Origin: Pegea sp. RAD2-039
Taxonomy: Eukaryota; Chordata; Thaliacea; Salpida; Salpidae
Assembly: GCA_034620365.1 (NCBI GenBank)
Contig: JAQGEQ010000232.1
Coordinates: forward strand, 774,262-838,261
Direction of reading: 5' to 3'
DNA length: 64,000 nt
Made by a program: the position numbers and the translations under genes. Below are positions 48,570 through 60,690 of the stretch, piece by piece. Under the pieces are notes generated by a model. The model saw only the letters and a program-made list of their open reading frames with translations, made no database searches and had not been told where the DNA came from. Each line of letters begins with the position of its first letter. The stretch's first letter is position 1.

Positions 48570-48740
48570 ACAAGAATGGATTCTCACAGAAGCTGAGGAT
48601 ATGAAACATATACCCAAGTATCAGTGGAATCTAATATCAGTTGTAAAAGTTTTTCAGGGGCTGAAAAAGACACAGAGATTGAAGTCACCTGGTAATGACA
48701 AAATGTCAAACTCCTGGCTGCACCATCTACTGATCATAAT
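48570..48740 (+). mobile_element. Possible reverse-transcriptase relic
   Basis: The + strand has FQGLKKTQRLKSPGNDKM then Ser-Trp-Leu-His-His-Leu, which resembles the 'K-x-PG-DxI' entry region of retroelement RTs. It is short and lacks further domains, so the call is tentative. Confidence 0.35.
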
Positions 48741-48815
48741 GTAAGTGCAAACCAACAGAACAGATAAGTTTTATGATAGATAAATGATAATATCTTATCA
48801 TTGATGATATCTAAG

Positions 48816-49085
48816 CATAAACCACAAGTGATAGTTGCATTGGCATCTTTCTTTAAGGAGTCTATAACACCTGAAACAGTTTAAGATACCTGAAACTGTG
48901 AAAAGACACCAAAAACAGTAAAAAACTACCAGAAACGGTAAAAAGACGTAAAAATATTTGAATAATGTTAAATTCTTTAACTTTAATTATATTCATCACT
49001 ACCAGTTTTGTGATGAAATATTTGGTAATGAAAAAGTGTTGAATTCTTATATACAAAGGAAACACAAAAATAATAAGAAAAAGTT
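48816..49085 (-). pseudogene. Second copy of the SMC6-relic 5' part
   Basis: It matches 42705-42920: the short exon with Leu-Lys-Lys-Asp-x-Asn-Ala-Thr-Ile-Thr and its upstream intron (caccaaaaacagtaaaaaac versus aacagtaaaaagacgtaaaa). A small internal triplication of cctgaaacagt-like words lies at 48870-48945. There is no SMC6 head here. A retrotransposon 3' end follows at 49096. Confidence 0.7.
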
Positions 49086-49095
49086 TATACATTTG

Positions 49096-49165
49096 TGAGA
49101 ATGGTCTTAGAAAGAGGTGCTCTTTTCAGATACCCTCCTTCGTATTTATTGAAATAAATAAATTA
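49096..49165 (+). mobile_element. Non-LTR retrotransposon 3' end
   Basis: Family 3' mark gtgctcttttcagatacc-ctccttcgtatttattg with an aataaataaa tail, sense on the + strand. Confidence 0.7.
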
Positions 49166-49174
49166 ATTAAGATA

Positions 49175-49865
49175 TCCGGAGAAGGAACTAAAAGCAAGTT
49201 TGACATTTAGTAGATTAGGTACTATACCATCGCTACCAGATGCTTCCCAGGACCCATTGATGAAATGGCTTTTCTGGGTTCTTCTCTTGTTGGTCCACAT
49301 TCTAGATCTCATATGACTAGTAGTTGCTACATTTTATCCATTATAGTGTTCATCACGGTGTTTTGCTGTGAGTAAACGAGTTAAAAATGTTCCACACGCT
49401 TCCTTATTGGTTTCTTATTTTTGTACAAGATTTCTCTTGCGGCAGATTGCAGGGGCTGTTAGACGTTTTGTGGGTTCAATTGCACATCTAACACCATCAT
49501 AAACGGATCTGGTGTCACCTATTGCTGCTACAGCTTCGATTTTTTACAGCCAAAACTCATTGACACAATTTCTTGCAGCTCTACAAATAATTTTCTAGCT
49601 TTGCGCAAAATCTCAGAATTGCTAGATTGTTTTTGGTGCTTTACATGCGCTTGACGCTTCTTTTTTCAAAGCAGTCCTTGCTGTCATAAGTCTTCACTCC
49701 AAGAGCTTCCAGTGCGCTATTGTACATCTTAACCTTCATTTTGAAGCAAGACAAAGAGGTAGTAGTGTTGATGACTTTAATATATCCATTAAAGTTAGGA
49801 ATTCTACAATTTTCTCTGGAATGCACATGGCGATGGTGTCTAAGCGCGGTTTTTGTCGATATTTG
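49175..49865 (-). mobile_element. Retrotransposon relic, probable RT/endonuclease linker
   Basis: GC content is higher than in the surroundings. The - strand has pieces such as IGDTRSVYDGVRC, RLTAPAICRKRNLVQK and a Gly-Ser-Asp-Gly-Ile-Val-Pro 'GSDGI-P' block that matches the start of the RT domain in RTE-like elements. Many stops are present. Clade is a guess. Confidence 0.5.
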
Positions 49866-50993
49866 TTTTAGACTTGTACTTTGTCTTACTTGAAAGATGC
49901 AATTTAAAGTATACTAGAGGTGATTATTTAGAAAGTTTTTCTTTTATTGAATATTATTTGTATTTTTACATTTTTGATTTTAGAATAACGAACACTAAAA
50001 TCAGAATGAAACTCTGATGTACTCAATTACATGTCTTCTGTGCATCTTGGACATTGAAGAACTTAATTGTCTAATTATTTAACTATTTGTTCGATCTTAA
50101 TAATTTTTTCTATAGACAGGATTTCAAATAGTTTGTGTTTATATTCAAACAAGCTAATAGATAAAAAAGCTGAAACTATTTACCTTTATTTAGTTTAGAA
50201 GCCTTTTGCAGGATTTAATTCAGTGTTTCAGGTATTAAAAGTCAAATTTCAACTTTGTCAAATGAGCAAATAATGTTTTGCCTAAATAATTTTCTATAAC
50301 TAAATTACTGTTGAGTAATCTATAAACTGTTTTAAGAAAGTCTAAACAAGAAGTCTTCCAAAACAATTCTTATTCCCAAGATGCTATTAATAACTAAAAA
50401 TCTGACTTAAAATCTTTATGTAATAATATTCGTATAGAAAATTGTTAAATCAGTTTTGCTTACTACTAATATCGAATTTTAATTAATTTGAAAAAGTAGT
50501 ACAGATGCATCCATATAAAAAATTATTTATTCAGAACTAGTTCAGTTGCTTCACACCAAATTCACAAATCTTTCAATATATACAAATTTAACATCGTTTG
50601 AAATAAATAACATTTAGACAATTTTGTTAACAAGTGATGTATAATGCTGCCAGTTTATTTTTTCACTTAATTTAATATTTTTTGTTAATTACTTTTTTTT
50701 GCTTATGCTTCAATAGATTGAAGCTTATGCTTCATTGAATAAAACAAATAAATTGAAAGAACTTTCGTAAAACTTCTAACTTTTAAGGAACAAAAATTAC
50801 CAACAAAATATTTCACTATTAGTGGATCTTAGTTTTATATTTTAGTGTTCTTCTGAATTTAGTCAAATATTTTTCAATTATAATATACAAGTTACAACAG
50901 TTAGCACTTTTACAAAGAATAAAGTTTTGATATATTTACAATTGTTAGTAAGTAACTACTGCAAGTAAATATATTGTGGAAGATTTCGCTTGT
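49866..50993. other. Intergenic, no gene seen
   Basis: AT-rich sequence downstream of the - strand Ly6-type gene. No exon recognised. Confidence 0.35.
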
Positions 50994-52534
50994 TTAACAA
51001 GTATTAAAATAATCAGATTCTCCAGGATAAACTTCGATGTATAACTTATAAAGCTTCCTCCATAATTGCTGATCTCGCTTCCAAATATTTTGTACATATG
51101 TTTCATCTAAAATCATTAATACACTTTAAGTAAGCAATTGATAATAAGTATAAACTATTTCAAAAAATAATACTCATCAATTACCAATGTAATCATGGTC
51201 GATGCAATGACAAATTTGACATCCACTGTAGGAGATGTAACAACATTTTTCTGATGATTCACAACTGATGCCATCATCATTATCACATTTAGGAAGTTTA
51301 AAATCACTATCTTCAGGACTAAACATTTTGTTATATAAAATAAAAAAGTTTAAAATTTGAAAAAAAGTTTTTAAATTTACATTTTGTCTGCAAGTTCTTT
51401 TAAAAACACTTCCAACATATTAACTCTCCAACTAGAATAATCACAGGACCATGCTCGGCGACGTCCACATTTAGATAAATCATCATAAAATCTTGAACAA
51501 TTGAAGTCAACTGTTCTATCTTTACTAAGAGCTGGACATTCTTAAAAACAGATTAGAATGAAATTAACTTGTCTTTAAACAATTAGATTGAAGGTAATAC
51601 TTGAAGATGGTGAAGTATAAGTTGTTGTTTCAGCTGTTGTTTCAACCACAGTTGTTGGAGGCTGAGTTGTTGGTGGCTGCGTTGTTGGTGGCTGAGTTGT
51701 TGGTGGCTGAGCTGTTGGTGGATGAGTTGTTGGTAGCTGAGTTGTTGGTAGCTGAGTTGTTGGTAGCTTAGTTGTTGGTGGCTGAGTTGTTGGTGGCTGA
51801 GTTGTTGGTGGCTGAATTATTGAAATATTATTACAAAGATCTTCAGAACAGATCTTATTATAGCAAGTTTCTAAGTCTTCTTTTTCACAAAAGGACGGAT
51901 TGCCGGTAGAATCGTCTGTCCTGACACAGAAGGCTACATAAAATGTATATGGTGCTGCAATTGATATAAAATAATTACGTTTGATCAGCAAACTTCTACT
52001 CACTAAACTAAGTTCTAGAAATAAATATTAATATTTTAAAACTATTTTTTTAAAGTTATCAAATAGTAAAGTTAGAGTTAAAGTTTGTTTATTTTAAAAT
52101 TTTTGGATTGTATATTCTTTGTTCTTACCAGTAAAGTATTTAAATGTTGTAAAGTAGCAAGATGTTGAATCAGGACAGTCGACTTTACCGTTTGTAAATA
52201 TATTTACTTCTTTTGTAAATTCGTTTTTACGAGCGTAATAATGTACACATTTGATTCCATCTAAATTAAGAAATATTTACTTTGAAGTCGTTATTAAATA
52301 ATCAGAATGTATATTTATAAATATTGAAAAGAATTCTATTATCAGTATTATTTTACTATTTGTTAGAAAATATGTTTGCAAGAGGTTCTCTTTTCAAGCA
52401 TACTATTTTGCGTTTATTGTAATAAAGAAATCAATTTTCAAACATTATTAAAAATAAATTATTCGAATATTTTCACCTGCAGTATTCACAGCATAAATCA
52501 AAACTGTAACCAAAGCTAATACAATAGACTTCAT
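50994..52534 (-). CDS. Secreted or surface protein: Ly6/uPAR-like domain, Thr/Pro mucin stalk, Cys-rich tail
   Basis: Six exons: 52534-52477, 52260-52129, 51954-51601, 51540-51381, 51318-51185 and 51106-50994, 316 residues, every junction in frame. Exon 1 is a signal peptide (MKSIVLALVTVLIYAVNTAG). Exons 2-3 carry eight Cys from GIKCVHYY to ICSEDLCNN; the leading Cys and terminal Asp-Leu-Cys-Asn are typical of three-finger LU domains. Then comes about 13 tandem Thr-Thr-Gln-Pro-Pro repeats, likely heavily O-glycosylated. Exons 4-5 hold two Cys-rich parts (CPALSKDR ... CGRRRAWSC and CDNDDGISC ... CCYISYSGCQICHC) that I cannot name. Exon 6 has a Trp-rich helix ending in Cys. No GPI signal or transmembrane helix was seen, so secretion is likeliest. 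Confidence 0.8.
51645..51815. repeat. 15-bp coding minisatellite (Thr/Pro stalk)
   Basis: The + strand unit is ggtggctgagttgtt, with variants (ggtagctgagttgtt, ggtggatgagttgtt), repeated about 11-12 times. Each unit encodes Thr-Thr-Gln-Pro-Pro or a variant with Leu or His on the - strand. Copy number is likely variable between individuals. Confidence 0.9.
52375..52432 (+). mobile_element. Non-LTR retrotransposon 3' end in intron 1 of the Ly6-type gene
   Basis: A diverged family 3' end (gcaagaggttctcttttcaa ... gcgtttattgtaataaag), antisense to the gene. Confidence 0.6.
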
Positions 52535-53724
52535 TTCTATTAAATCCTGCAAAATATTTTAAATGTTTAAGTTGAAGTCTTTCAAAATAAAGATTAAAAT
52601 CAAGTCCCACCAATAAGACTATCTAATATCGAAAGAAATTGAAAAAAAAGAAACTCTTTTTATCTAATTAGTAAGTTGTGGTTAGAACAGAAGCCTTGTA
52701 TTTATTAGAAAGCACTCTTTATAAATTAATTTCACAAGTCTTATGAAAAATATTTTGTATTCATAACTTTCACAATTACTTCAAAGTATTTTAACTAATT
52801 TCAAAATTAAAATTCTGAAACAAAATATTAAACTGCTGCTTTTAGATGCACTTCTTATATGAAACTTTGAAAAAATTTACTGATCATTTTTACTTTAATA
52901 CTTTTATGTTTTAAAGTTCTAAATACACGCAACCAATTTCTTCTACGCTTTAAGTTAGGTTTCATCTAGCATTGTTAGTTCTACAAATAAAAGGTTTTAA
53001 CACATGATCAGAATTTTTGGTTGTCTGCCTTTTTTTTTATTCATTTCCTTGAGGTAGAACGCATGGCTGTAGATAAAAATTCACAACTTTTGTAGCAAAT
53101 ACAAAATACTTTGTAAATGGCTAAATATTTCAAACACGCTGTCAGATTTGTAGGTTTTTATGTTAGGTAACTTCTGATAAATATATCTTCTTAAACAACT
53201 GATTATATGGAGCTGGTCTTTAACTACAGCAAACTTGAATTAAATCTTTTTGATGAATTGATTTTACTGAATATAACTGAATTTGTATCACTGTAAATAT
53301 TCATACTAGATTCATACTTTTAGCTACTTTCTTTTTACAACAATGATTAGACCATGCTTACTTTTTATAGTGAAAATACTTTTTTTCTTTTTTAATATTC
53401 TGCTTTGTAATAGTTAAACATTTTTGTCTAATTTTACAAAGAGTAGTAAGTACTACTGGAATTTTTTGGTTTCAAATATTTCAAGTAAATAAATATTTGA
53501 TTTTTTTATTTTCTCAACAAACGCAAATTCTTTATAGTTATCTTAAACATAACAAAGTTGTAAGGTTTGATTGTTAAAATGTTATTCCAAACTCTACAAA
53601 TGAAATTCTGTATAATTTATTTTACTTCTTAAGTTTCTAACTTTTTAAAGATATTATGTATTTTCTGATTCCGAGTAATTTTATAGTTTGAATTTGTTTT
53701 ATCAAGTATGTAAAAGATATATTT
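52535..53724. other. Intergenic, no gene seen
   Basis: Upstream region of the Ly6-type gene. AT-rich, with no recognised exon or repeat. Confidence 0.35.
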
Positions 53725-54865
53725 AATTGTGTATCTTAGTCTGGGAAGAAATGAGACTTTAATCATTATGAAAAGGATGAGTAACAAAAACTTCGATTGC
53801 AACCAGAATTTCGCGATGAATAACAATGATGCAAAATTTCATTATTTATTCAAAAATGTTGATTATTTATTAATAATTATTCAATCAATTAATTTTAATT
53901 GGCTTTTTACATGTTGATACCAAAAATCACTTTATAAAAAAAGAAATTTAGACGAGTAGCATTGCTTGTAAACTTTCTAACTTCAATCAATAAGTAACCT
54001 TAGAAGTCTGATATCTCGGTACTAAATTGAACTATTTAACATATTAACAATTGGTTTTGTGCTCGAATAATTTCTATTCATCTGTGAAAGTTTAAACAAA
54101 TGCTATTAATATCAAATAAAAAATAAAAAATATTAAAAGAATTTAAAAAATGTGTTTTAAATTAGAATTTTAATAATATTAAAAAAAGGAAAAATTTACA
54201 GTTTAGAAACGGCAATGTTGGTAATATTATAACAGTTCAACTTCTGCTTGAACAACGCGAGTGATTCTGACATGAAACTAAATATAATAAATATATTAAA
54301 CTGTGTATTTTAATCTGGGAGGAAATGAGATTTTAATCCTTATAAAACAATGAAGAACAGAAACTTCGATTGTAACCAAAAATGTTCATATTAACAATTG
54401 GTTTTGTGCTTGAATAATATCTATTCATCCGTGAAAGGTTAAAACAAATGCTCTCAATATCAATTTTCAAAGAAAAATATTAAAAGAATTTATAAAATGT
54501 GTTTTGAAATTAGAATTATAATAATATTAAAAAAAGGAAAAATTCACAGTTTAGAAATAGCAGTGTTGGTAATATTATAACCGTTCAACTTCTGCTTGAA
54601 CAACGCGAGTGACTCTGACATGAAACTAAATATATAAAATATATTAAACTGTGTATTTTTATCTGGGTGGAAATGAGATTTTATTCCTTATAAAACAATG
54701 AAGACCAAAAACTTCGATTGTAACCAAAAATGTATTAACGATTGATTTTGTGCATGAATAATATCTATTCATCTGTGAAAGGTTAAAACAAATGCTATTA
54801 ATATCAAATTTCAAATAAAAAATATTAAAAGAATTTATAAAATGTGTTTTGAAATTATTCGACCA
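53725..54865. repeat. Tandem repeat of about 345 bp, three copies, containing a retrotransposon 3' piece
   Basis: The block beginning tgtgtattttaatctggga occurs at about 53727, 54302 and 54650. The block 'aattggttttgtgct...gaataa' occurs at about 54050, 54396 and 54740. Inside the two inner units lies a stretch (gcaatgttggtaatattata and 'gttcaacttctgcttgaaca') from the - strand end of the CR1/L2-like RT. The first unit is longer by an insertion. Confidence 0.8.
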
Positions 54866-55275
54866 TTAAATCGATTATTAAATATTATTTCGGGAAATTC
54901 CTTCTACTTCATTAAAACTCGATGTTCAGTTCATACAAGTTATTAAAGGTTTTTAAAATAAAACGTACCAGAGACAAGTTTTTACTTTGATTCAATTTAA
55001 GAATATTTATATTTCTATAATATATAAGTATACATAATTAGTATAACTATAATACTTAATTTATTTTCGACTAAAAACTTCAAAAGTTAGGGAAATAAAT
55101 TTGTTGAAACTACTAACTTTTTTGTTGACAAATTTTAAACTTATTAAGCTCAAATAAATAAATTCATAAAATAAAATTTGTGGTTTTAACCATAAATGTC
55201 AATAAAATATCAATATAAAGTTTTTACAGTTTAAATCACAAAGAATGGTACAAATTGTACCATTTAAGGAAAGTT
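54866..55275. other. Intergenic, no gene seen
   Basis: AT-rich, no element recognised. Confidence 0.35.
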
Positions 55276-56930
55276 CAATCTTTATCATCTGAGTCTATCA
55301 TGTAGCTCAGAATACTATAAACCAGTTTTTTTCTTCTAGACTCTTCTAAACTCGTTGTAGTTTGTTCCAAGTTGATTGTTTCACCATTAATGTTATCAAC
55401 AATTTTTCAACCTAATATGATTTAGTGTAATTTTTTTATACTAGTTTGTAACAACATTATGACTTTTGATACGTTTGCTACATCTAAACCTTCAGTAATA
55501 ATTATTTTTCTTTTCAAAATGATGCCATATAACTACACCAAGACTATTTTCATTAAACAATTGTCAACGAGTCTTTGCTTTGCATCAGCATAGAATTAAT
55601 CCCTTTTGTTATTAAAGCTCAAGACTTTTTTTGGTTTGGTTCTTTTTCTTTAAGAGTATTTTAAAGTTAAAAGAATTTATATTCATTTATTTTTATTCGT
55701 TTGAAACCTTTAATGACATGCTGGTAACAGTGAAAATCTGTTTTAAGTAAAGTTTTTTCAGTTGTTTTTTTTATATTTTGTGAATTAAGAAATAATATAA
55801 ATATTAGCAACTTTACTATCAACTCATAAACAAAATTTTGTAACATGCACTTAGATGAAATCATTTACAATAAATCTTTAAACATCATTCTTACAACTAA
55901 ATTTATTCAACATTTTGAAGAAAAAAAAACTTTAGAAATAGACATTAAACGGTAACTTTGAAAATACTATTTAAATGAAAGTGAATAAATACATAAATAT
56001 TTTTAATCTTCATTTTAGAGAGCTAATTCAGAACAATTCAGAATTTCCAAGTAATATCATAAGTCATTATCAAATTACAAATTATAATTAAGTAAGATAT
56101 TCAATTTAAATGATAAAATAGATTTATAAAACAGCAAAGACGTTCAGATTCATAGATTAATAATGATCGAAGATTCCTACTAAAGCAATTTAGTACTTTT
56201 GAAAATCTTGAAAGAAATCGTCAAAATAAATTCTTTTTCTAGAAAAACTCAAAATAGGTTTTAAATATTAATTTCTTTACAATTTTTTCAATTGTAGACA
56301 TTTATAAAAACTTGCTGAAAAATAAATTCTTGCCAATTACATAAAAACACAAAAACTTTTATTTTTAAAATAATTACTTAAAAATATGTTTTTGGTATTT
56401 TAGATACAGAAAACTTCTTTAAAGTGCTCTAAAGCTAATTAATTAATTTGTTCCGTTCAATACAATTATAAAATATGTGATAAATCTATTAAATGATTAT
56501 CTTTACATGGTTTGTTGCTGTGACTTCACTAGTTTTTATTCTAAATTGAATAAAATGTTTTTATAATATAAATTATAACGAAGAAAATTGATTAATTACT
56601 TATTAAATTTGAGACAAATTTAGGTTATTTTTAAAAATCTTATCATCGTTGTCGATGGTTTTGTCTTCAACAATTTTTGTAAAATCTTCAATTTCTTCTG
56701 TGTCTACCTTAATTTGTTTTGTAATGGAATTTTCTACCATTTTAAAACTTCTTCCATTTTCTTTTAAATTCATTTCTTCTTTAACTTTATTTTTAGCAGC
56801 GAAACCATTTTAGTTTCTATCATGCTTCAATCTTTTAATAATGTAATCACTAACTTCTATGTTATCATAGATGACAATAAACGTACGGGCAATACAAACC
56901 ATTCCAAGAGTTACAAAATTTGAAATCGCA
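55276..56930 (-). pseudogene. Possible decayed gene, scattered exon-like pieces
   Basis: On the - strand three stretches look protein-like: 56930-56790 (VTLGMVCIARTFIVIYDN, possibly a membrane helix, then SDYIIKRLKHDRN and a stop), 56790-56600 (a Lys/Glu-rich piece ending with a stop) and 55405-55276 (INGETINLEQTTTSLEE to SYMIDSDDKD and a stop). Splice signals do not join them cleanly, and a stop separates the first two. No family was recognised. It may be a membrane-protein pseudogene or chance. Confidence 0.3.
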
Positions 56931-58507
56931 ATATTCTTTTAGCAAGCTAAAGCTTTCATTATACTCAAAGGTGTTTATTAGTATCAATAGATTTTTATGT
57001 ATTAACAAAAAGTTTTTATTACTGGTTTTAATCTATCATAGCTTCTATAAAGTTAAATTACTTGGATTACATTCTAAAAATGTTCCTTCAAACTATTTAT
57101 GAGGTTTTTTCATCTAAAATTAATTTTTATTCTGACTGTACTTGATTAATTTCATAATTTTCAATTCAATCAAAAGTCACTATAAGCAGTTAGTAATAAT
57201 TTAATATTTAAAACTATTCTTACATCAAAGTATTTCCAAAAATGAAAACGCCCATTTTAGTCTAAGTATTTTTAAACTTTTGTTTACATTATTTTGAATA
57301 ATTATAAACAAGTTAAAATTTTGTTGAATTTTTTTGTTATTTAGTTATTAACAAATGTTATAAAATTTGTTTTAAAAGTTTTATTGAAATAAAATTCGTC
57401 AAATAAAATTTATTCTTCGTATTAAATAGTATGTCTTAACCAAAAAACGTTTGTAATAGTTAACATGTTATTAAAATTATTAAAAATATTTTTGAAATAG
57501 TTATTTAATAATCTATTTTAAAATATTTTTTAGTAATTTAACATTTAAGTTTTCGAAATAAATTATTAACTTAATCATTGTGCCTTAATTACCGAATTTT
57601 AAAAATGTTTAAAGTAAGTTTAATTGATTAAAATATTTTATTTTTATTTATTAAATTTTTTGTTGCTTATTTAACTTATTATATGATTAATTGTTTTAAA
57701 TAAATATCAAATTTTTTCTTAATTTTTTTTTCTACTTTTTAGTTTTTGTTATTTTGTAGGAACAGTTTTCTTTCATTTATAAGTTTATTGAGAAATTTGT
57801 TTATTAATATTTGTATATAAACTTTTTAACAACAACTTTAAATCAAATCTTACTTTGAAGTAGTTTATCATTTCAATAAATTGATTTTGGAAATAATTTA
57901 TGTCTAATGAGTTATATTTTAAATTGTTTTTGTGATTATATCTCTATTTATTTGTTTTATACTTAACAATTGTGTATATTTAAGACTAATTATAAAAATA
58001 TGAGTTTTTTTGTAGTTTATACAAAACAAATATTTTTAAATGTATATTTGTATCAATGTATCATTGATATTTTAGTCATTTTTAATTTATATTTATACTA
58101 AAAATTCTATCATTTCAAATATTAAAAGTAATTAAATAAACATTTATGTTTACTAATTTTTCTATTTCTTTATTAAAATCTATACTTTTAACTTTAGAAT
58201 TTCGAATGATATAAGATTATATTCTAATAACAGTTTTCTAGAAAAAGTTTGCAAATTCATTTATTTATTTTCATTGGACCAATTTTGTTTTATTTATTAT
58301 TTAGTTTTTTCATTTCGTGGCTTTAAAAATAATAGATCAAAGCCTTGTTTATATTCCAAATATATTTGCTTATAACCATTCATAAAAAACTAAAAACTAT
58401 TATTTAAGTTTTATTTCTACAATAACCATTTCAATTAATTTATTTTTTAGTGTATATATGTTTAGGGCATTTAGATAAATTGAAGACAAAAAGAAAGTTA
58501 ATGGATT
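56931..58507. other. Intergenic, no gene seen
   Basis: Extremely AT-rich (long T and A runs), no recognisable exon. Confidence 0.4.
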
Positions 58508-59603
58508 ATGTCACAAATTATTGCTGATAATGTTGATATAGCTTGTTACTATGCAACCAAACATTCATGGAGAAGAAAGTAATTATTTGTTTATATCAGT
58601 TTATAAGACTTTATTGTTTATGGTGTAAAACTTAACATCATAATTAAAGAAGTTATTATTTACAATTTTATAGACTATTTATATGTATAAAAATAGTTAT
58701 CTTGTTAATACTTTTGTAAATATTTGTTAATTATATATCCATGCCTCTGCAGTGTTCCTATTTTTTACCTTATTGATGTTAAACTATGGTACTTGTTACC
58801 TTTCATTATAGTCATATGGTTCTGTGATTACCTTAAAAACTAATTTGTTTTGTTATCTGTAGTCATGTGTTAATGTTAAGTAAACAAAAAAATTTCAGAT
58901 TTTATAATATATTTTGTTTTTAGATATAAAAGGTTATTTGCGGTTGAAACAAAATCTGTTACTACATATAAACCAAGCTCATAAGAAATAACTAACCAAG
59001 TAACTTCAGTTTTCTGATATTTATTTGTTTATTTGATTTATATAAACATATTTACATAACTTTTTAAATATAGTATCGATATATAAATACAACTATAAAA
59101 GAAGTTTTATAAAAATTCTTTTTAATTCGATTAATTCATTTTAAAATGTTGGAATGTATAACTTTTGAAATGTAGTTTTAGTTGAATTTTCACATTGTAA
59201 TTTAGATTTATTGTAATAATATTTAGTTAATACATTTAAACAAATAAAAATTAAGTAAATTAATAGATCAACCTTTGTTAACATATTGTTTAATTTGGGT
59301 TTATTTTAATGACTTTTTAAATTTCATTTTTTAGTGGTCCTATAATGACTTTACTGGCATCTTATCTTATAGTAAACCAAAAAATAATAAGTTTATAATA
59401 TCCTTGCGTAAAACTGGCAAAAAGAACGAAACCATGAGATTTTCATGTGAATACAGGGAGAATGTGATCACTGAGACACTAGTAAGTACATTTTCATTCT
59501 AAATTCATATTAAATGAACCTAAAAATAGTACTTTTTGCTGACAGCGATTTTGTAAACACAGCTTTTCGAAATCTTTTGAAGCAGTTGAACTAGCTCACA
59601 ATT
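58508..59603 (+). pseudogene. DNAJC13: RME-8/DNAJC13 5' end, broken
   Basis: RME-8 (DNAJC13) is a very large endosomal J-protein. Three correctly spliced exons, 58508-58578, 58924-58999 and 59335-59481, encode its N-terminus: NVDIACYYATKHSWRRKYKR then VTTYKP, EITNQ, WSYNDFTGIL, ISLRKTGKKNETMRFS and VITETL. This follows the family N-terminus closely, with all splice phases intact. A TAA at 58982-58984 in exon 2 breaks it. A likely fourth exon start (RFCKHSFSK, from 59546) is degraded, and nothing of the remaining 2,000 or so residues follows, because a satellite starts at 59698. This is a recently copied gene end. Confidence 0.88.
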
Positions 59604-59697
59604 AAATTTAATAATTAACTTCTAAACCTACATCTTTTGCTTTATCATCATAAAATTTCAACTTATCGTTTTTATTACCATATTTCTATTAGTGTAG

Positions 59698-60690
59698 CAC
59701 CTTGACTTGTAAAAACTCCTCGGGCACCAACACCAAGTAGATAATAACTTGTCTTACAAACAAATCTTGTGTTTGGTGATTGAAGATGCTGAAAACTCAC
59801 TTGCTTGTAGCACCTTGACTTGTAAAAACTCCTCGACCACCAACACCAAGTCAATAATAAATTGTCTTACAAACAAATCTCGTGTTTGGTGATTGAAGGT
59901 ACTGAAGACTCACTTTCTTCTAGCACCTTGATTTGTAAAAACTCCTCGGCCACCAACACCAAGTCAGTAATAACTTGTCTTGCAAACAAATCTTGTGTTT
60001 GGTGATTGAAGATGCTGAAAACACACTTGCTTCTTGCACCTTGACTTGTAAAAACTCCTCGGCCACCAACACCAAGTCAATAATAACTTGTTTTACAAAC
60101 AAATCTTGTGTTTGGTGATTGAAGATGCTGAAAACACACTTGCTTTTTGCACCTTGACTTGTAAAAACTCCTCGACCACCAACACCAAGTCAATAATAAC
60201 TTGTCTTACAAACAAATCTTGTGTTTGGTGGTTGAAGGTGCTGAAGACTCACTTTCTTCTAGCACCTTGATTTGTAAAAACTCCTCGGCCACCAACACCA
60301 AGTCAATAATAACTTGTCTTACAAACAAATCTTGTGTTTGGTGATCGAAGATGCTGAAAACACACTTGCTTCTTGCACCTTGATTTGTAAAAACTCCTCG
60401 ACCACCAACACCAAGTCAATAATAAATTGTCTTACAAACAAATATTGTGTTTGGTGGTTGAAGATGCTGAAAGCTCACTTGCTTGTAGCACCTTGACTTG
60501 TAAAAACTCCTCGGCCACCAACACCAAGTGAATAATAACTTGTCTTACAAACAAATCTTGTGTTTGGTGATTGAAGATGCTGAAAACACACTTGCTTCTT
60601 GCACCTTGACTTGTAAAAACTCCTCGGCCACCAACACCAAGTCAGTAATAACTTGTATTACAAACAAATCTTGTGTTTGGTGATAGAAGA
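59698..60690. repeat. 113-bp satellite, nine units
   Basis: The word caccttga occurs at 59698, 59811, 59924, 60037, 60150, 60263, 60376, 60489 and 60602, a constant period of 113. Each unit carries accaacaccaag and, about 30 bases later, cttgtgtttggtg, which can pair as a hairpin stem. Start-of-unit variants (cttgtag, tcttctag, tcttgc) recur in an irregular order, as after unequal exchange. Open frames of 60 codons across it are by-products of the repeat. Confidence 0.95.

Noticed and set aside
48098-49092. Hydrophobic - strand frames (48098-48343 and 48862-49092)
   Set aside because: AT-rich chance frames rich in Phe, Ile and Leu; the second overlaps the SMC6-relic intron.
59920-60496. 60-codon frames across the satellite
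   Set aside because: They arise because the 113-bp unit is poor in stops; they repeat the same peptide on both strands.
59698-60690. CRISPR-like array
   Set aside because: The whole 113-bp unit is repeated, without unique spacers, and the DNA is animal nuclear DNA.
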